In this document: in pieces, positions 36,183 to 46,031 of the stretch
Layout: each line of letters starts with the position of its first letter
Numbering within the stretch: the first letter of the stretch is position 1
Origin: Ferrovibrio terrae
GTDB lineage: Bacteria > Pseudomonadota > Alphaproteobacteria > Ferrovibrionales > Ferrovibrionaceae
Direction of reading: 5' to 3'
Length of the DNA stretch: 64,000 bases
Assembly: GCF_007197755.1 (NCBI RefSeq)
Contig: NZ_CP041636.1
Location: forward strand, 3,942,001 to 4,006,000
Translations under genes and position numbers: made by a program
The notes under the pieces: generated by a model
Seen by the model: only the letters and a program-made list of their open reading frames with translations
What the model was told of the DNA's origin: nothing
Databases searched by the model: none

Positions 36183-38832
36183 CGATGATCCTCGCAATCT
36201 CGCTGCGGCAGGAGCCGCAATTGGTGCCGGCCTGCAATGCCTCGCCCACGGCCGCCACCGTGCGGCAACCGCCGGTCACGGCGGCAGCAATCTGCCCGGC
36301 GCCGATCTCGAAACAGGAGCAGACGAGCGCGCCGCGATCAGGCTGCGCCGCGCCGGCTCGGCCAGCCAGGAGTCGCAGACGATCAGGTGCGCTCACGGCC
36401 TTGCCGAGCTGATCCACGGCCCAGCTGCGCGACACGGCGACCGGCTCGGGTCCGATGAACAGCGCGCCGACCAGATGCTCGCCACGGAAGGCGGCGAAAC
36501 GGTGATGCGACGTCGCCGCGTCGTGATAGGCTAGCAGGTCGATCTCGTCTTCGACCTCAAACCCGAACAGCGTGCGGGCGAATTCGGTCCAGTCCTGCGG
36601 CAAAGCCGGATCGGCCAGTTCGATACGCCAGCCGGCTTTCGTGCGCGCCCTGGCCCAGTAGCCGGCCGCGACCTCGCCCGGCGCGTCGGCCATCACGGCG
36701 AAGCCATACCAAGCCGCCGCAAAAGGCTGCACGGCGACGGCGGAGTATTTCAGTTCCGGCTGGCCCGAGACCGGATCGGTGGCCGGATTGACCAGCACAT
36801 CGACGCGGGCATTCGAGGCGATCTGGTCGGTCCAGTGCAGCGGCACGAACACATTGCCGCGCTTCTGGTCGGAGGTGACCAGCGCCCGCACAACAATGCT
36901 GCCGCGCGCGTTCTTCACTTCAACCAAAGCTGCCGGCGCGATTCCGCAGCCGGCGGCGTCGTCCGGGTGCAGTTCGATGAAGGGCTCCGCGATATGACCC
37001 ATCAGGCGCGGCGACAGGGCCGTGCGCGTCATGGTGTGCCACTGGTCGCGCACCCGCCCGGTATTGAGGATGAAGGGCAGATCGTCGGACACCTGCTCGA
37101 CCGGCGCGCGGAACGCCGTGGCGATGAACCGCGCGCGACGGTCCGGCGTATAGAACTGCCCATCGGCGAAGAACCGCCGCGTGCCGCGCGGCGCCGCGCC
37201 GGCCGGGCACGGCCACTGCACCGGCTCCAGGGCCTCGTAGGCTTCGTCGGTGATCGCAGCAAAAGCCGAGATATCGAAATCGCGCGCACCGTGATTTTCG
37301 ACGCCGCTCAGTTCGGCATATTCGCGGAACGCATCCACGGGCGCGTCATAAGAAAAATCACCCACCCAGCCCATGCGCTTGGCCACTTCGGCGAAGATCC
37401 ACCAGTCGGCGCGCACCTCGCCCGGCCAGGGCATGAATCCGCGCTGGCGCGAGATGCGGCGCTCGGAATTGGTCACCGTGCCATCCTTCTCGCCCCAGGC
37501 GGCGGCTGGCAGCAGCACATGCGCATGCCGCGCCGTGTCTGTGCTCTGCATTACATCGGAGACGACAACGAAGGGACAAGCCCTGAGCGCGGCCTGCACC
37601 TCATCGGCTTCGGGCAGGCTGTCGGCCGGATTGGTGCCGGCGATCCAGATCGCCTTCACCTGTCCGGATTTGACGGCGCGGAACAGATCGACCGCTTTCA
37701 GCCCTGGCTTGTCGGCGATGCGCGGAGAGTTCCAGAAAGTCTGCACGATGCGGCGATGTTCGGCATCACCCAGTTCCATATGGCAGGCGAGCTGGTTGGC
37801 CAGCCCGCCGACTTCGCGGCCGCCCATCGCATTCGGCTGGCCAGTGATCGAGAACGGGCCGGTGCCCTCTTTGCCGATGCGGCCGGTCAGCAGATGACAG
37901 TTCAGGATCGCATTCACCTTGTCGCTGCCGGCCGAGGACTGGTTCACGCCCTGCGAAAAGCCGGTGACCACGCGTTCGGTGCGGGCGAACAGATCGTAGA
38001 AGCGGCGCAGCTCGGGCTGAGACAGTCCGGTGATCTCGGCCACATCCGCCAGAGAGAGCTTCCGCGCCGCCGCCAGCGCCGCCTCGAGACCATTGGTGTG
38101 GTCCGTGACGAACTCGGCGTCGATACGCCCGGTGTCCTGCAGATGCAGCAGCAGGCCGTTGAACAGCGCCACGTCGCTGCCCGGATTGAGCGCCAGATGC
38201 AGGTCAGCGGAACGCGCCGTCATGGTGCGGCGCGGATCGACCACCACCACGGTCAGCTCCGGGCGTTCGGCTTTTGCAGCCGCCAGCCGCTGGAACAGCA
38301 CCGGATGGCACCAGGCCAGATTTGAACCGACCAGCACGACCAGATCGGCCAGCTCAAGGTCTTCGTAGATGCCGGGCACCGTATCGGTGCCGAAGGCGCG
38401 CTTGTGGCCCGCCACGGCCGAGGCCATGCAGAGCCGCGAATTGGTGTCGATATTGCCCGAGCCGATGAAGCCCTTCATCAGCTTGTTGGCGACATAGTAG
38501 TCCTCGGTCAGCAGCTGGCCCGAGACGTAGAACGCCACCGAGTCCGGGCCATACTGGGCGATCGTGTCGCTGAACACGGAGGCGACGCGGTCCAGTGCAG
38601 TGTCCCAATCGACACGCACTCCATCGACAGTCGGATAGAGCAGCCGGCCATCGAGCCCGAGCGTTTCGCCCAGCGCGGAGCCTTTCGAGCAGGCGCGGCC
38701 GAAATTGGCCGGATGATCGGCATCGCCCTGCACCGTCACGCTGCCCGCAGTTTCATCACGTGCGACCTTCAGGCCGCAACCGACGCCACAATACGGACAG
38801 GTGGTGCGGGTCTCCGCCACGGTGTCTGGCAT
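36154..38832 (-). CDS. nasA: Assimilatory nitrate reductase catalytic subunit
   Basis: NasA reduces nitrate to nitrite in the cytoplasm with a bis-MGD molybdenum centre. The N-terminal [4Fe-4S] site is CPYCGVGC (residues 12-19) with a later Cys in GRACSKGSALG. The molybdopterin oxidoreductase core follows, with the dinucleotide-binding domain near 560-680. The C terminus adds a BFD-like [2Fe-2S] domain (VCSCFEIG ... NCGSC, about 835-880). No separate NasB-type reductase subunit is next to it. The start overlaps the nirD stop (TGATG). The length, 892 aa, is normal. Confidence 0.95.
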   Translation of the reverse strand: MPDTVAETRTTCPYCGVGCGLKVARDETAGSVTVQGDADHPANFGRACSKGSALGETLGLDGRLLYPTVDGVRVDWDTALDRVASVFSDTIAQYGPDSVAFYVSGQLLTEDYYVANKLMKGFIGSGNIDTNSRLCMASAVAGHKRAFGTDTVPGIYEDLELADLVVLVGSNLAWCHPVLFQRLAAAKAERPELTVVVVDPRRTMTARSADLHLALNPGSDVALFNGLLLHLQDTGRIDAEFVTDHTNGLEAALAAARKLSLADVAEITGLSQPELRRFYDLFARTERVVTGFSQGVNQSSAGSDKVNAILNCHLLTGRIGKEGTGPFSITGQPNAMGGREVGGLANQLACHMELGDAEHRRIVQTFWNSPRIADKPGLKAVDLFRAVKSGQVKAIWIAGTNPADSLPEADEVQAALRACPFVVVSDVMQSTDTARHAHVLLPAAAWGEKDGTVTNSERRISRQRGFMPWPGEVRADWWIFAEVAKRMGWVGDFSYDAPVDAFREYAELSGVENHGARDFDISAFAAITDEAYEALEPVQWPCPAGAAPRGTRRFFADGQFYTPDRRARFIATAFRAPVEQVSDDLPFILNTGRVRDQWHTMTRTALSPRLMGHIAEPFIELHPDDAAGCGIAPAALVEVKNARGSIVVRALVTSDQKRGNVFVPLHWTDQIASNARVDVLVNPATDPVSGQPELKYSAVAVQPFAAAWYGFAVMADAPGEVAAGYWARARTKAGWRIELADPALPQDWTEFARTLFGFEVEDEIDLLAYHDAATSHHRFAAFRGEHLVGALFIGPEPVAVSRSWAVDQLGKAVSAPDRLRLLAGRAGAAQPDRGALVCSCFEIGAGQIAAAVTGGCRTVAAVGEALQAGTNCGSCRSEIARIIDAVSIQKAG

Positions 38833-39173
38833 CAGGCGGCCTTCACCGCCAGCCCCGGCCAGGACAGCAGGATGCGACCCTCCTGCAGCTTGACCGCAAT
38901 GGTCCGGGTGCAGCCCTGATCGGCGCCCTGAGCTTCGCCGGTTTTGAGACTGATCACCCAGTTGTGCAGGGGGCAGGTGACAGAGTCCCCCTGAACAATG
39001 CCCTGCGACAGCGGCCCGCCCTTATGCGGGCATTTGTCGTCCAGGGCGAAAACCTGATCATCCATGGTGCGGAAGATTGCGATGTCGCCGCGCACGGTTT
39101 TCACCACGCGCGCGGCGCGCTTGGGGATATCGTTCAGCGTACCGATGTCGAGCCAGTCGTTGCTCATCTGCAT
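38832..39173 (-). CDS. nirD: Nitrite reductase small subunit NirD
   Basis: A 113-residue Rieske-like partner of NirB. The CPHKGGPL and CPLHNWV segments supply the two Cys-x-His pairs of a Rieske [2Fe-2S] site, so this NirD may bind a cluster. It lies 8 nt after nirB and overlaps nasA by one base, within one transcription unit. Confidence 0.93.
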   Translation of the reverse strand: MQMSNDWLDIGTLNDIPKRAARVVKTVRGDIAIFRTMDDQVFALDDKCPHKGGPLSQGIVQGDSVTCPLHNWVISLKTGEAQGADQGCTRTIAVKLQEGRILLSWPGLAVKAA

Positions 39174-39181
39174 GGCCCTTC

Positions 39182-41629
39182 CTACTCGGCCGCCTGGGCA
39201 AACCGCAGATCGGCCAGCGGCTTGAATTCGTAATCGAAGGCGCCGGCAACCCGTTCGGCCCAGGGATCGACCTGCGCGAAGCTCTGCGCGTGCACGAAGC
39301 GGGCGAACAGCGCGCGGCGGCGTTCATGGTCCTCGACGATCTGCTGTTTCACCGTGTCGAAGCCGACGCGATGCATCCATTTGTGGATGCGGTCGAGGTA
39401 ATGCGCCTGCTCACGATAGAGCTGCATCAGCGCGCCGGTATATTCCAGCACCTCTTCCTCGGTCTCGATCTTGCAGAGCAGGACAGTCTGTTTGACTTCC
39501 AGGCCCGCCGCACCGGCGATATGGAATTCATAGCCGGAATCGACACAGATGATTCCGATATCCTTGACCGTTGCTTCGGCGCAGTTGCGCGGGCAACCCG
39601 AGACGCCGAGCTTCACCTTATGCGGTGTCCAGCTGCCCCAGGTGAATTTCTCCAGCTTGATGCCAAGCCCGGTCGAATCCTGCGTGCCGAAACGGCACCA
39701 TTCTGTGCCGACGCAGGTCTTCACCGTGCGCAGCCCCTTGGCATAGGCATGACCCGAGACCATGCCGGCGGCATTGAGATCGGCCCAGACACCGGGAAGG
39801 TCTTCCTTCTTCACGCCCAGCAGGTCGATACGCTGCCCGCCCGTCACCTTCACGGAGGGTATGTTGAACTTGTCTGCCACATCGGCAATCGCGCGCAGTT
39901 CCTTCGCGCTGGTCATGCCGCCCCACATGCGCGGCACCACGGAATATGTGCCGTCCTTCTGGATGTTGGCGTGCACGCGTTCGTTGATGAAGCGCGACTG
40001 GTTGTCGTCGGTATAGTCACCGGGCCAGGTGGCCAGCAGGTAGTAGTTCAGCGCCGGGCGGCATTTGCTGCAGCCACAGGAGGTTTTCCACTCCAGCTCC
40101 TGCATCACCGCCGGAATCGATTTCAGCTCCTTGGCAATGATCAGGCGGCGGATGTCGTCATGGCCGAGATCCGTGCAGCCGCAGGCCGCCTTGCTGACCT
40201 TCGGCGCATAGGTATCGCCCAGCGTGAGCCCGATCAGCTTTTCGACCAGCCCGGTGCAGGAGCCGCAGGAGGCCGACGCCTTGGTGACGGCGCGGACTTC
40301 CTCCAGGCTGGTCAGGCCGTTGGCCGTGATCGCGCCGGTGATCTTGCTTTTGCACACGCCGTTACAGCCACAGATCTCTGCCTCATCCGGCAAGGCTGCA
40401 ACGGCCGCCATAGGGTCCAGCGGGGCACCTCCCGCATAGCCTTGGCCGAAGATCAGGGTCTGGCGCATCTCGGCGATATCCGCGCCTTCGCGCAGCAGCT
40501 GGAAGAACCAGGCGCCGTCTTCCACGTCGCCATAGAGCACGGTGCCGATGATCTTGCCCTCTTTCAGCACCAGCCGCTTGTACACTCCGCGCGCGGCGTC
40601 GCGCAGCACAATTTCCTCGCGGTCTTTGGCTTCGGCGAAATCTCCGGCAGAGAAAAGACTGATGCCGGTCACCTTCAGCTTGGTTGCCGTCACCGAGCCG
40701 TTATAGGCTGCCGGCTCGTCGATCAGGGTCCTGGCCAGCACGCCCGCCATCTCGTACAGCGGGGCGACCAGACCATAGGTGGCGCCGCGATGCTCGACGC
40801 ATTCGCCCAATGAGAAAATGTCGGGATCAGATGTGCGCATCTGGTCATCGACGACGATGCCGCGATTGACCGTCAGGCCGGATTCCTTGGCAAGCCAGCC
40901 ATTCGGCCGGATACCCACTGCCATCACCACCAGCGAAGCCGGCAGTACCGTGCCGTCTTCCAGCTCCACGCCTTCGACCCGGCTGGTGCCGAGGATCGCC
41001 TTGGTATTGGCGCCGGTCACAACCTTGATGCCGCGCCTTTCGATTTCCTTCTTCAGCAGATACCCGGCGCTGGCATCGAGCTGGCGCTCCATCAGCGTCG
41101 GCATCAGATGCACGACGGTGACATCCATACCCTGTTCGGCAAGACCGGCTGCAGCCTCCAGGCCCAGCAGGCCGCCGCCGATCACCACCGCATTGCCGCG
41201 CGCTTTCGAGGCCAGGATCATGGCATCGACATCATCGAGGTCGCGGTAGCTCAGCACGCCCGGCAAAGTGTGGCCCGGCACCGGAATGATGAAGGGCACC
41301 GAGCCGGTCGCGATCACCAGCTTGTCGTAACTTTCGACCAGACCATTGTCGGTGCTGATCGTCTTGGCGGCACGATCGATGCCGGTGACCTTGGTGCCCT
41401 TGTGCAGCGTGATGCCGTTCTTGATGTACCAGCCGTCGCCATGGATGACGATCTGCTCGTAGCTCTTCTCGCCCGACAGCACCGGCGACAGCATGATGCG
41501 GTCGTAGTTCACGCGCGGCTCGGCATTGAAGATCGTGATGTCATAACGGCCCGGCGCCTTGTCCAGCAGATGCTCCAGCATCCGTCCCGGTGCCATGCCA
41601 TTCCCAACGATAAGCAGTCTTTCAGCCAT
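39182..41629 (-). CDS. nirB: NAD(P)H nitrite reductase large subunit NirB
   Basis: Reduces nitrite to ammonium in the cytoplasm. Order: FAD/NAD(P)H domains (about 1-400; ERLLIVGNGMAPGRM and VIGGGLLGLEAAAGLAEQG), two [2Fe-2S] BFD-type domains (about 415-530; CGCNGVCKSK and CGSCTGLVEKL, then a CGCSKC block), and the siroheme/[4Fe-4S] domain with CVGTEWCRFG and GCPRNCAEA. It has 815 aa. AAGGAG lies about 9 nt before the ATG. Siroheme would come from CysG downstream. Confidence 0.96.
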   Translation of the reverse strand: MAERLLIVGNGMAPGRMLEHLLDKAPGRYDITIFNAEPRVNYDRIMLSPVLSGEKSYEQIVIHGDGWYIKNGITLHKGTKVTGIDRAAKTISTDNGLVESYDKLVIATGSVPFIIPVPGHTLPGVLSYRDLDDVDAMILASKARGNAVVIGGGLLGLEAAAGLAEQGMDVTVVHLMPTLMERQLDASAGYLLKKEIERRGIKVVTGANTKAILGTSRVEGVELEDGTVLPASLVVMAVGIRPNGWLAKESGLTVNRGIVVDDQMRTSDPDIFSLGECVEHRGATYGLVAPLYEMAGVLARTLIDEPAAYNGSVTATKLKVTGISLFSAGDFAEAKDREEIVLRDAARGVYKRLVLKEGKIIGTVLYGDVEDGAWFFQLLREGADIAEMRQTLIFGQGYAGGAPLDPMAAVAALPDEAEICGCNGVCKSKITGAITANGLTSLEEVRAVTKASASCGSCTGLVEKLIGLTLGDTYAPKVSKAACGCTDLGHDDIRRLIIAKELKSIPAVMQELEWKTSCGCSKCRPALNYYLLATWPGDYTDDNQSRFINERVHANIQKDGTYSVVPRMWGGMTSAKELRAIADVADKFNIPSVKVTGGQRIDLLGVKKEDLPGVWADLNAAGMVSGHAYAKGLRTVKTCVGTEWCRFGTQDSTGLGIKLEKFTWGSWTPHKVKLGVSGCPRNCAEATVKDIGIICVDSGYEFHIAGAAGLEVKQTVLLCKIETEEEVLEYTGALMQLYREQAHYLDRIHKWMHRVGFDTVKQQIVEDHERRRALFARFVHAQSFAQVDPWAERVAGAFDYEFKPLADLRFAQAAE

Positions 41630-41652
41630 GGAACATACTCCTTACGCGATAC

Positions 41653-42453
41653 TCAGGCGGCGTGTACGGCCGGTGCGCGATGGCGCGCATACAGGAATTC
41701 CATGATCTCCTTGCGGCAGCGCACATACTCTGCGTCACCGGCCAGCGTCAGCCGGTTGCGCGGCCGCGGCAGGTCGACCTTGAGGATTTCGCCGATCGTG
41801 GCGGCCGGTCCGTTGGTCATCATCACCACGCGATCCGACAGCAGCACGGCCTCGTCCACGTCATGGGTGATCATGATCACGGTGTTTTTCAGCTTGGCAT
41901 GCAGCTCCATCACGGTGTCCTGCAGCGTCGCGCGGGTCAGCGCATCGAGTGCGCCGAACGGTTCGTCCAGCAGCAGCACCTTGGGCTCCATGGCCAGCGC
42001 CCGCGCAATGCCGACACGCTGCTTCATGCCGCCGGAGATTTCCTGCGGCCGCTTGTCGAGCGCATGGTCCATGCCGACCAGAGCGAGGTTATGCCGGGTC
42101 CATTCGTCGCGCTCGGCCCGGGTCTTGGCGCCACCATGCACCTTGTCGACGGCGAGGCGCACATTGTCGTAGACGGTCAGCCAGGGCAGCAGCGAATGGT
42201 TCTGAAACACCACGGCGCGATCCGGGCCGGGATCGGACACTTCCTTGCCCTGAAGCAGCACACCGCCTGTGGTGGCGCGCGTCAGGCCGGCCACGATGTT
42301 GAGCAAGGTGGACTTGCCGCAGCCGGAATGGCCGATCAGGGCGACAAACTCGCCGCTGCTGATCTCCAGCTCGATGTCGCGCAGGGCAATGAAGGGGCCG
42401 TTGGCGCCCTTGAAGGTCATGCCGACATTGCTGATGCTCAGATAGGCGCTCAT
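41653..42453 (-). CDS. nrtD: Nitrate ABC transporter ATP-binding protein (NrtD type)
   Basis: The energising subunit of the nitrate importer. Walker A is GHSGCGKST (about residue 41-49), the signature is ISGGMKQRVGIARAL, and Walker B is [12 protein letters not shown]-loop MITHDVDEA. It is a single ATPase domain of 266 aa without the fused substrate-binding-like tail of cyanobacterial NrtC. ATG 42453 has AAAAGGAG upstream and overlaps the nasS stop by 4 nt. Confidence 0.9.
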   Translation of the reverse strand: MSAYLSISNVGMTFKGANGPFIALRDIELEISSGEFVALIGHSGCGKSTLLNIVAGLTRATTGGVLLQGKEVSDPGPDRAVVFQNHSLLPWLTVYDNVRLAVDKVHGGAKTRAERDEWTRHNLALVGMDHALDKRPQEISGGMKQRVGIARALAMEPKVLLLDEPFGALDALTRATLQDTVMELHAKLKNTVIMITHDVDEAVLLSDRVVMMTNGPAATIGEILKVDLPRPRNRLTLAGDAEYVRCRKEIMEFLYARHRAPAVHAA

Positions 42454-43784
42454 GGCAGGCTCCTTTTGGTACGCGACGGGTTGGGACTTAACTGTGCGGG
42501 GGCTGGAATGGAGGTTTCGCGCGCCACCGGAATGACCGGACGCGCGGACGAGACATACGAGCCGTCGAAGAAGAGATCGGCGCCCATCGGGATCGGCGCG
42601 CTGGCCTGCGCCAGGGTCCAGGGGCCGGCATGCAGGCCTTCCGGCTTGCGATCGATCAGCGGGAACGGCTTGTCGAGCGCGGCGGCGGCTTCGCGATAGA
42701 GGTCGGTGCGGTAGACGGCGTCGGCGGTGGCGGCGATATCGGTGGCGGGATCGATCAGCTTCCAGCGCCGCATCTCGGTCAGATACCACTCGGCCTGGCT
42801 GCGCCAGGGGAAGTTGGCGCTGTAGCGGTTGAAGACGAAGAAGTCCGGCATATGCTCAGGCGCGGTATCAAGACCGTAGCGCACCACGCCCAGCATGCTG
42901 AGGCGGATCGCCTCGGCGGCTTCCGGGCCGATATAGTCGGGCTTCGCCATGATCTCGACGCCTTCGAGGCGATTCTCCGGCCGGTCGAGCCATTCGGCCG
43001 CCTCGATCAGCGCCATCAGCATCTGCTTGTGCGTCAGCGGATTGCGCTCGACCCAGTCGCGGTTGGTGCCGATCACCTTCTCGACGCGGTTGTTCCATAT
43101 CTCATAACCCGAGATCAGGATGCGGCCAACGCCACGCAGCACGGCCAGCGAGTTCCACGGATCACCGACGCAGAAGCCGTCAATCTCGCCAGCTGCCAGA
43201 CGATCGGTCATCTGCGGCGGCGGCACGATCACCAGCTGCACGTCGCGATCCGGGTCGATGCCGGCCGAGGCGAGCCAGTAGCGCAGCTGGATCTGGTGCG
43301 AAGAGAAATTGAACACGGTGGCAAAAGTGAGCTGCGGCCGGCCCGCATTGCGGTCGGCCGCGATAAGCCGGCGCAGCACATTGCCGGCCTCGTGACGATC
43401 ATGCGCCAGCGCCGGCTCGGCATCGACCAGGCGGTTCCACAGTTTCGTGGAGATGGTGACGGCATTGCCGTTCAGGTTGAGCACAAAGGACGTGATCTGC
43501 GGCTTTTTCCAGCCGCCGGCGCCCAGTGTGGCGGCCAGCGGCATCGGCGCCAGCATATGGGCGGCATCCAGCGCACCGAGCGCCACCTTGTCGCGCATGT
43601 TGGCCCAGCTGGGTTCGCGCACCAGCGTGACATTCAGGCCGTGGCGCTCGAAGAAACCCTTCTCCTTGGCCACGATCAGCGGCGCGCAGTCGGTCAGCGC
43701 AATGAAGCCGATCCGCATGTCCGTGGGGGCCGCAGCTTTCGCTGCACCCCCCACCATCTTCGTTTTGACTGTGCGACGCGGCAT
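42450..43784 (-). CDS. nasS: Nitrate sensor NasS (cytoplasmic NrtA-like protein)
   Basis: A 444-residue member of the NrtA/CmpA binding-protein family without any signal peptide or lipobox. RIGFIALTDCAPLIVAKEKG and SWANMRDKVALGALDAAHML match NasS, the soluble nitrate/nitrite sensor that holds the antiterminator NasT inactive until the ligand binds. IVPPPQM and the FCVGDPWN block are shared with NrtA. It sits between nrtB and the ATPase gene, away from nasT. The alternative is a detached counterpart of the NrtC C-terminal domain; lack of export and the sequence favour NasS. Confidence 0.78.
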   Translation of the reverse strand: MPRRTVKTKMVGGAAKAAAPTDMRIGFIALTDCAPLIVAKEKGFFERHGLNVTLVREPSWANMRDKVALGALDAAHMLAPMPLAATLGAGGWKKPQITSFVLNLNGNAVTISTKLWNRLVDAEPALAHDRHEAGNVLRRLIAADRNAGRPQLTFATVFNFSSHQIQLRYWLASAGIDPDRDVQLVIVPPPQMTDRLAAGEIDGFCVGDPWNSLAVLRGVGRILISGYEIWNNRVEKVIGTNRDWVERNPLTHKQMLMALIEAAEWLDRPENRLEGVEIMAKPDYIGPEAAEAIRLSMLGVVRYGLDTAPEHMPDFFVFNRYSANFPWRSQAEWYLTEMRRWKLIDPATDIAATADAVYRTDLYREAAAALDKPFPLIDRKPEGLHAGPWTLAQASAPIPMGADLFFDGSYVSSARPVIPVARETSIPAPAQLSPNPSRTKRSLP

Positions 43785-43798
43785 CTTGCCCTCTCGTC

Positions 43799-44662
43799 CT
43801 ATTGGGCCGAATAGCCGCCGACGCGGTTGCCGATGAAGCCGATCAGGCGGTCGAGCATGAAACCGACCAGACCGACATAGATCAGCGCCAGGATGATCTC
43901 GCTGATCAGCGAGCTGTTCCAGGCATCCCAGATGAAGAAGCCGATGCCGACGCCGCCGATCAGCATCTCGGCCGCGACGATGGCGAGCCAGCTCAGGCCG
44001 ATGCCGATCTTCAGGCCGGTGAACATGAACGGCACGGTCGCCGGCAGCATCACCTTGAAGAAGAACTCGAAACCGTTGAGCCGCAGCACGCGCGAGACAT
44101 TGCGGTAATCCTGCGGGATGTTGCGGATACCGACCGCGGTGTTGAGGATGATCGGCCAGATCGCCGTAATCGTGATCACGAAGATTGCTGAAGGATCAGC
44201 ATGGCGGAAGGCGGCGAGCGACAGCGGCAGCCAGGCCAGCGGCGGCACAGTGCGCAGCACCTGGAAGATCGGATCAAGGCCGCGGAAAGCCAGTGTCGAC
44301 TGCCCGATCAGCACGCCGAGCGCGATACCGATGCCGGACGCCAGTGTAAAGCCGATCGCCACACGCTTGAGGCTGGACGCCAGGTGCCAGAACAGGCCCT
44401 TGTCGAGATTGCCCTTGTCGTAGAAGGGATCGATGATCAGTTCCCAGGTATCGGCGATCACCTTGGATGGCGGCGGCAGCGTCGCCTTCGGGCTGGAACA
44501 GGCGATTTCCCAGACCGCGATGGCCAGCGCCAGGAACAGCAGCGGCGGCAGCACGCGCGCGGCGACAAATTTCGCGCCGCTCACCACACGCGGCAGCAGG
44601 GTGGCGAGAATGCTCTCGCCACCCATTTCTGCCTTGGTCAGTACATCGGTCTTGACGGCCAT
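43799..44662 (-). CDS. nrtB: Nitrate ABC transporter permease NrtB
   Basis: Inner-membrane permease of the nitrate/taurine type. The 287-residue protein has five to six hydrophobic segments and the cytoplasmic EAA-like loop around SRVLRLNGFEFFFKVMLPATVP that docks on the ATPase. ATG 44662 (MAVKTDVL) has AAGGAG 6 nt upstream, better than an ATG at 44689. It lies between nrtA and nasS. Confidence 0.91.
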   Translation of the reverse strand: MAVKTDVLTKAEMGGESILATLLPRVVSGAKFVAARVLPPLLFLALAIAVWEIACSSPKATLPPPSKVIADTWELIIDPFYDKGNLDKGLFWHLASSLKRVAIGFTLASGIGIALGVLIGQSTLAFRGLDPIFQVLRTVPPLAWLPLSLAAFRHADPSAIFVITITAIWPIILNTAVGIRNIPQDYRNVSRVLRLNGFEFFFKVMLPATVPFMFTGLKIGIGLSWLAIVAAEMLIGGVGIGFFIWDAWNSSLISEIILALIYVGLVGFMLDRLIGFIGNRVGGYSAQ

Positions 44663-44693
44663 GGACAGCTCCTTGTCATGCGCGGACATCGGC

Positions 44694-45989
44694 TCAGACC
44701 CGCGTGATCGCCTGGCTCTTCAGGTAGGCCATCGGATCCGCCGGATCGAAGACCTTGCCGTCGAAGAAGGTTTCCTTGCCGCGCGAGACCGACTTCGGAA
44801 TCTCGGCGTCGCTGGTGCCCAGCGACTTGGCCGCCTCGCGCCACATGTCTTCGCGGTTGACCTTCTTGATCAGGCCTTTCGCGTCGAAATCGGTCGGCAG
44901 GTAGCCCCAGCGCATATCCTCGGTGAGGAACCACAGGTCATGGCTCTGATACGGATAGGAGGCATTGCCGCGCCAGAACTTCATCATCAGCGGATTGTTC
45001 ACGTCGGCCGTCACCTTACGGCCGCCGTCGCCGTAGTCGATGATGCCCTTGGCACGGTCGAGGATGTCGGGCACCGGCACCTTGAACCAGTCGCGGCCAC
45101 CGACGATCTTGCACATCTCTTCCTTGTTCTCGAGCTTGTCGCACCACTGCTGCGCTTCCATGGTCGCCATCAGGATCGCCTTGGCGGCCTTCGGATTCTT
45201 GTCGACCCAGTCGGAACGCAGGCCGAGCGACTTTTCGGGATGGTCGTTCCACAGCTCGCCGGTCATCAGCGCGGTGAAGCCGATCTTCTGGTGGATGAGT
45301 TGCAGGTTCCACGGCTCGCAGACGCAGAAGGCCTCCATCGCGTTGACCTTCATGTTGGCCACCATCTGCGGCGGCGGCACCACGATGGTGGAGATGTCCT
45401 TGTCGGGGTCGATGCCGGCCGCCGCCATCCAGTAGCGGATCCACAAATCATGCGTGCCGCCCGGGAAGGTCATGGCTGCCTTGATTTCCTTGCCGCCCGC
45501 CTTGGCCTTCTTCAGCGCAGCGCCGAAGCTCGTGGCATCCTTGGTCACGTTCATGCCGGCATAGGCACTCGACACCGAGATGCCCTGGCCGTTCAGGTTC
45601 AGGCGCGCCAGGATATACATCGGCACCGGCACATTGCCCTTGGTGACCTTGCCCGACGAGATCAGATACGGCATGGGGGTGAGGATATGCGCGCCGGTGA
45701 TGCCGCCGCCGGCTTCGCCGAGTTCGATATTGTCGCGCGTCGCGCCCCAGGAGGCCTGCTTGTCGATCACCATGTCGGGCAGGCCATACTTGGCGAACAT
45801 GCCCTTTTCCTTGGCGATGATCAGCGGCGAGGCATCGGTCAGCGCGATATAGCCGAGCTTGGTGCCCTTCACTTCGGGGCCCGCGGCCTGCGCAAAGGCG
45901 CCACCGGGCAGCTGCAGCCGGGCGGCGGCGAACAATGCGGCGGTGCCGGCGGCACCCTTGAACACCTGGCGACGATTGAACTTTTTCAT
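44694..45989 (-). CDS. nrtA: Nitrate ABC transporter substrate-binding protein NrtA
   Basis: Periplasmic nitrate-binding protein. MKKFNRRQVFKG followed by an Ala-rich hydrophobic stretch and AFAQA is a twin-arginine (Tat) signal peptide. The mature part has KLGYIALTDASPLIIAKEKG, HILTPMPYL, TFPGGTHDLWIRYWMAAAG and FCVCEPWN. ATG 45989 (431 aa) is chosen over the open frame to 46088 because it starts the Tat peptide and because the stretch upstream is a transcription terminator. It is the first structural gene after the leader. Confidence 0.92.
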   Translation of the reverse strand: MKKFNRRQVFKGAAGTAALFAAARLQLPGGAFAQAAGPEVKGTKLGYIALTDASPLIIAKEKGMFAKYGLPDMVIDKQASWGATRDNIELGEAGGGITGAHILTPMPYLISSGKVTKGNVPVPMYILARLNLNGQGISVSSAYAGMNVTKDATSFGAALKKAKAGGKEIKAAMTFPGGTHDLWIRYWMAAAGIDPDKDISTIVVPPPQMVANMKVNAMEAFCVCEPWNLQLIHQKIGFTALMTGELWNDHPEKSLGLRSDWVDKNPKAAKAILMATMEAQQWCDKLENKEEMCKIVGGRDWFKVPVPDILDRAKGIIDYGDGGRKVTADVNNPLMMKFWRGNASYPYQSHDLWFLTEDMRWGYLPTDFDAKGLIKKVNREDMWREAAKSLGTSDAEIPKSVSRGKETFFDGKVFDPADPMAYLKSQAITRV

Positions 45990-46031
45990 CCTGCTGGTCC
46001 CCTCTTCCCTGTTGCGGCCGTCGTTGCGGCC

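Noticed and set aside
41630-41652. Second NasT target between the ATPase gene and nirB
   Set aside because: The gap is only 23 nt and holds the nirB ribosome site; no hexaloop hairpin fits.
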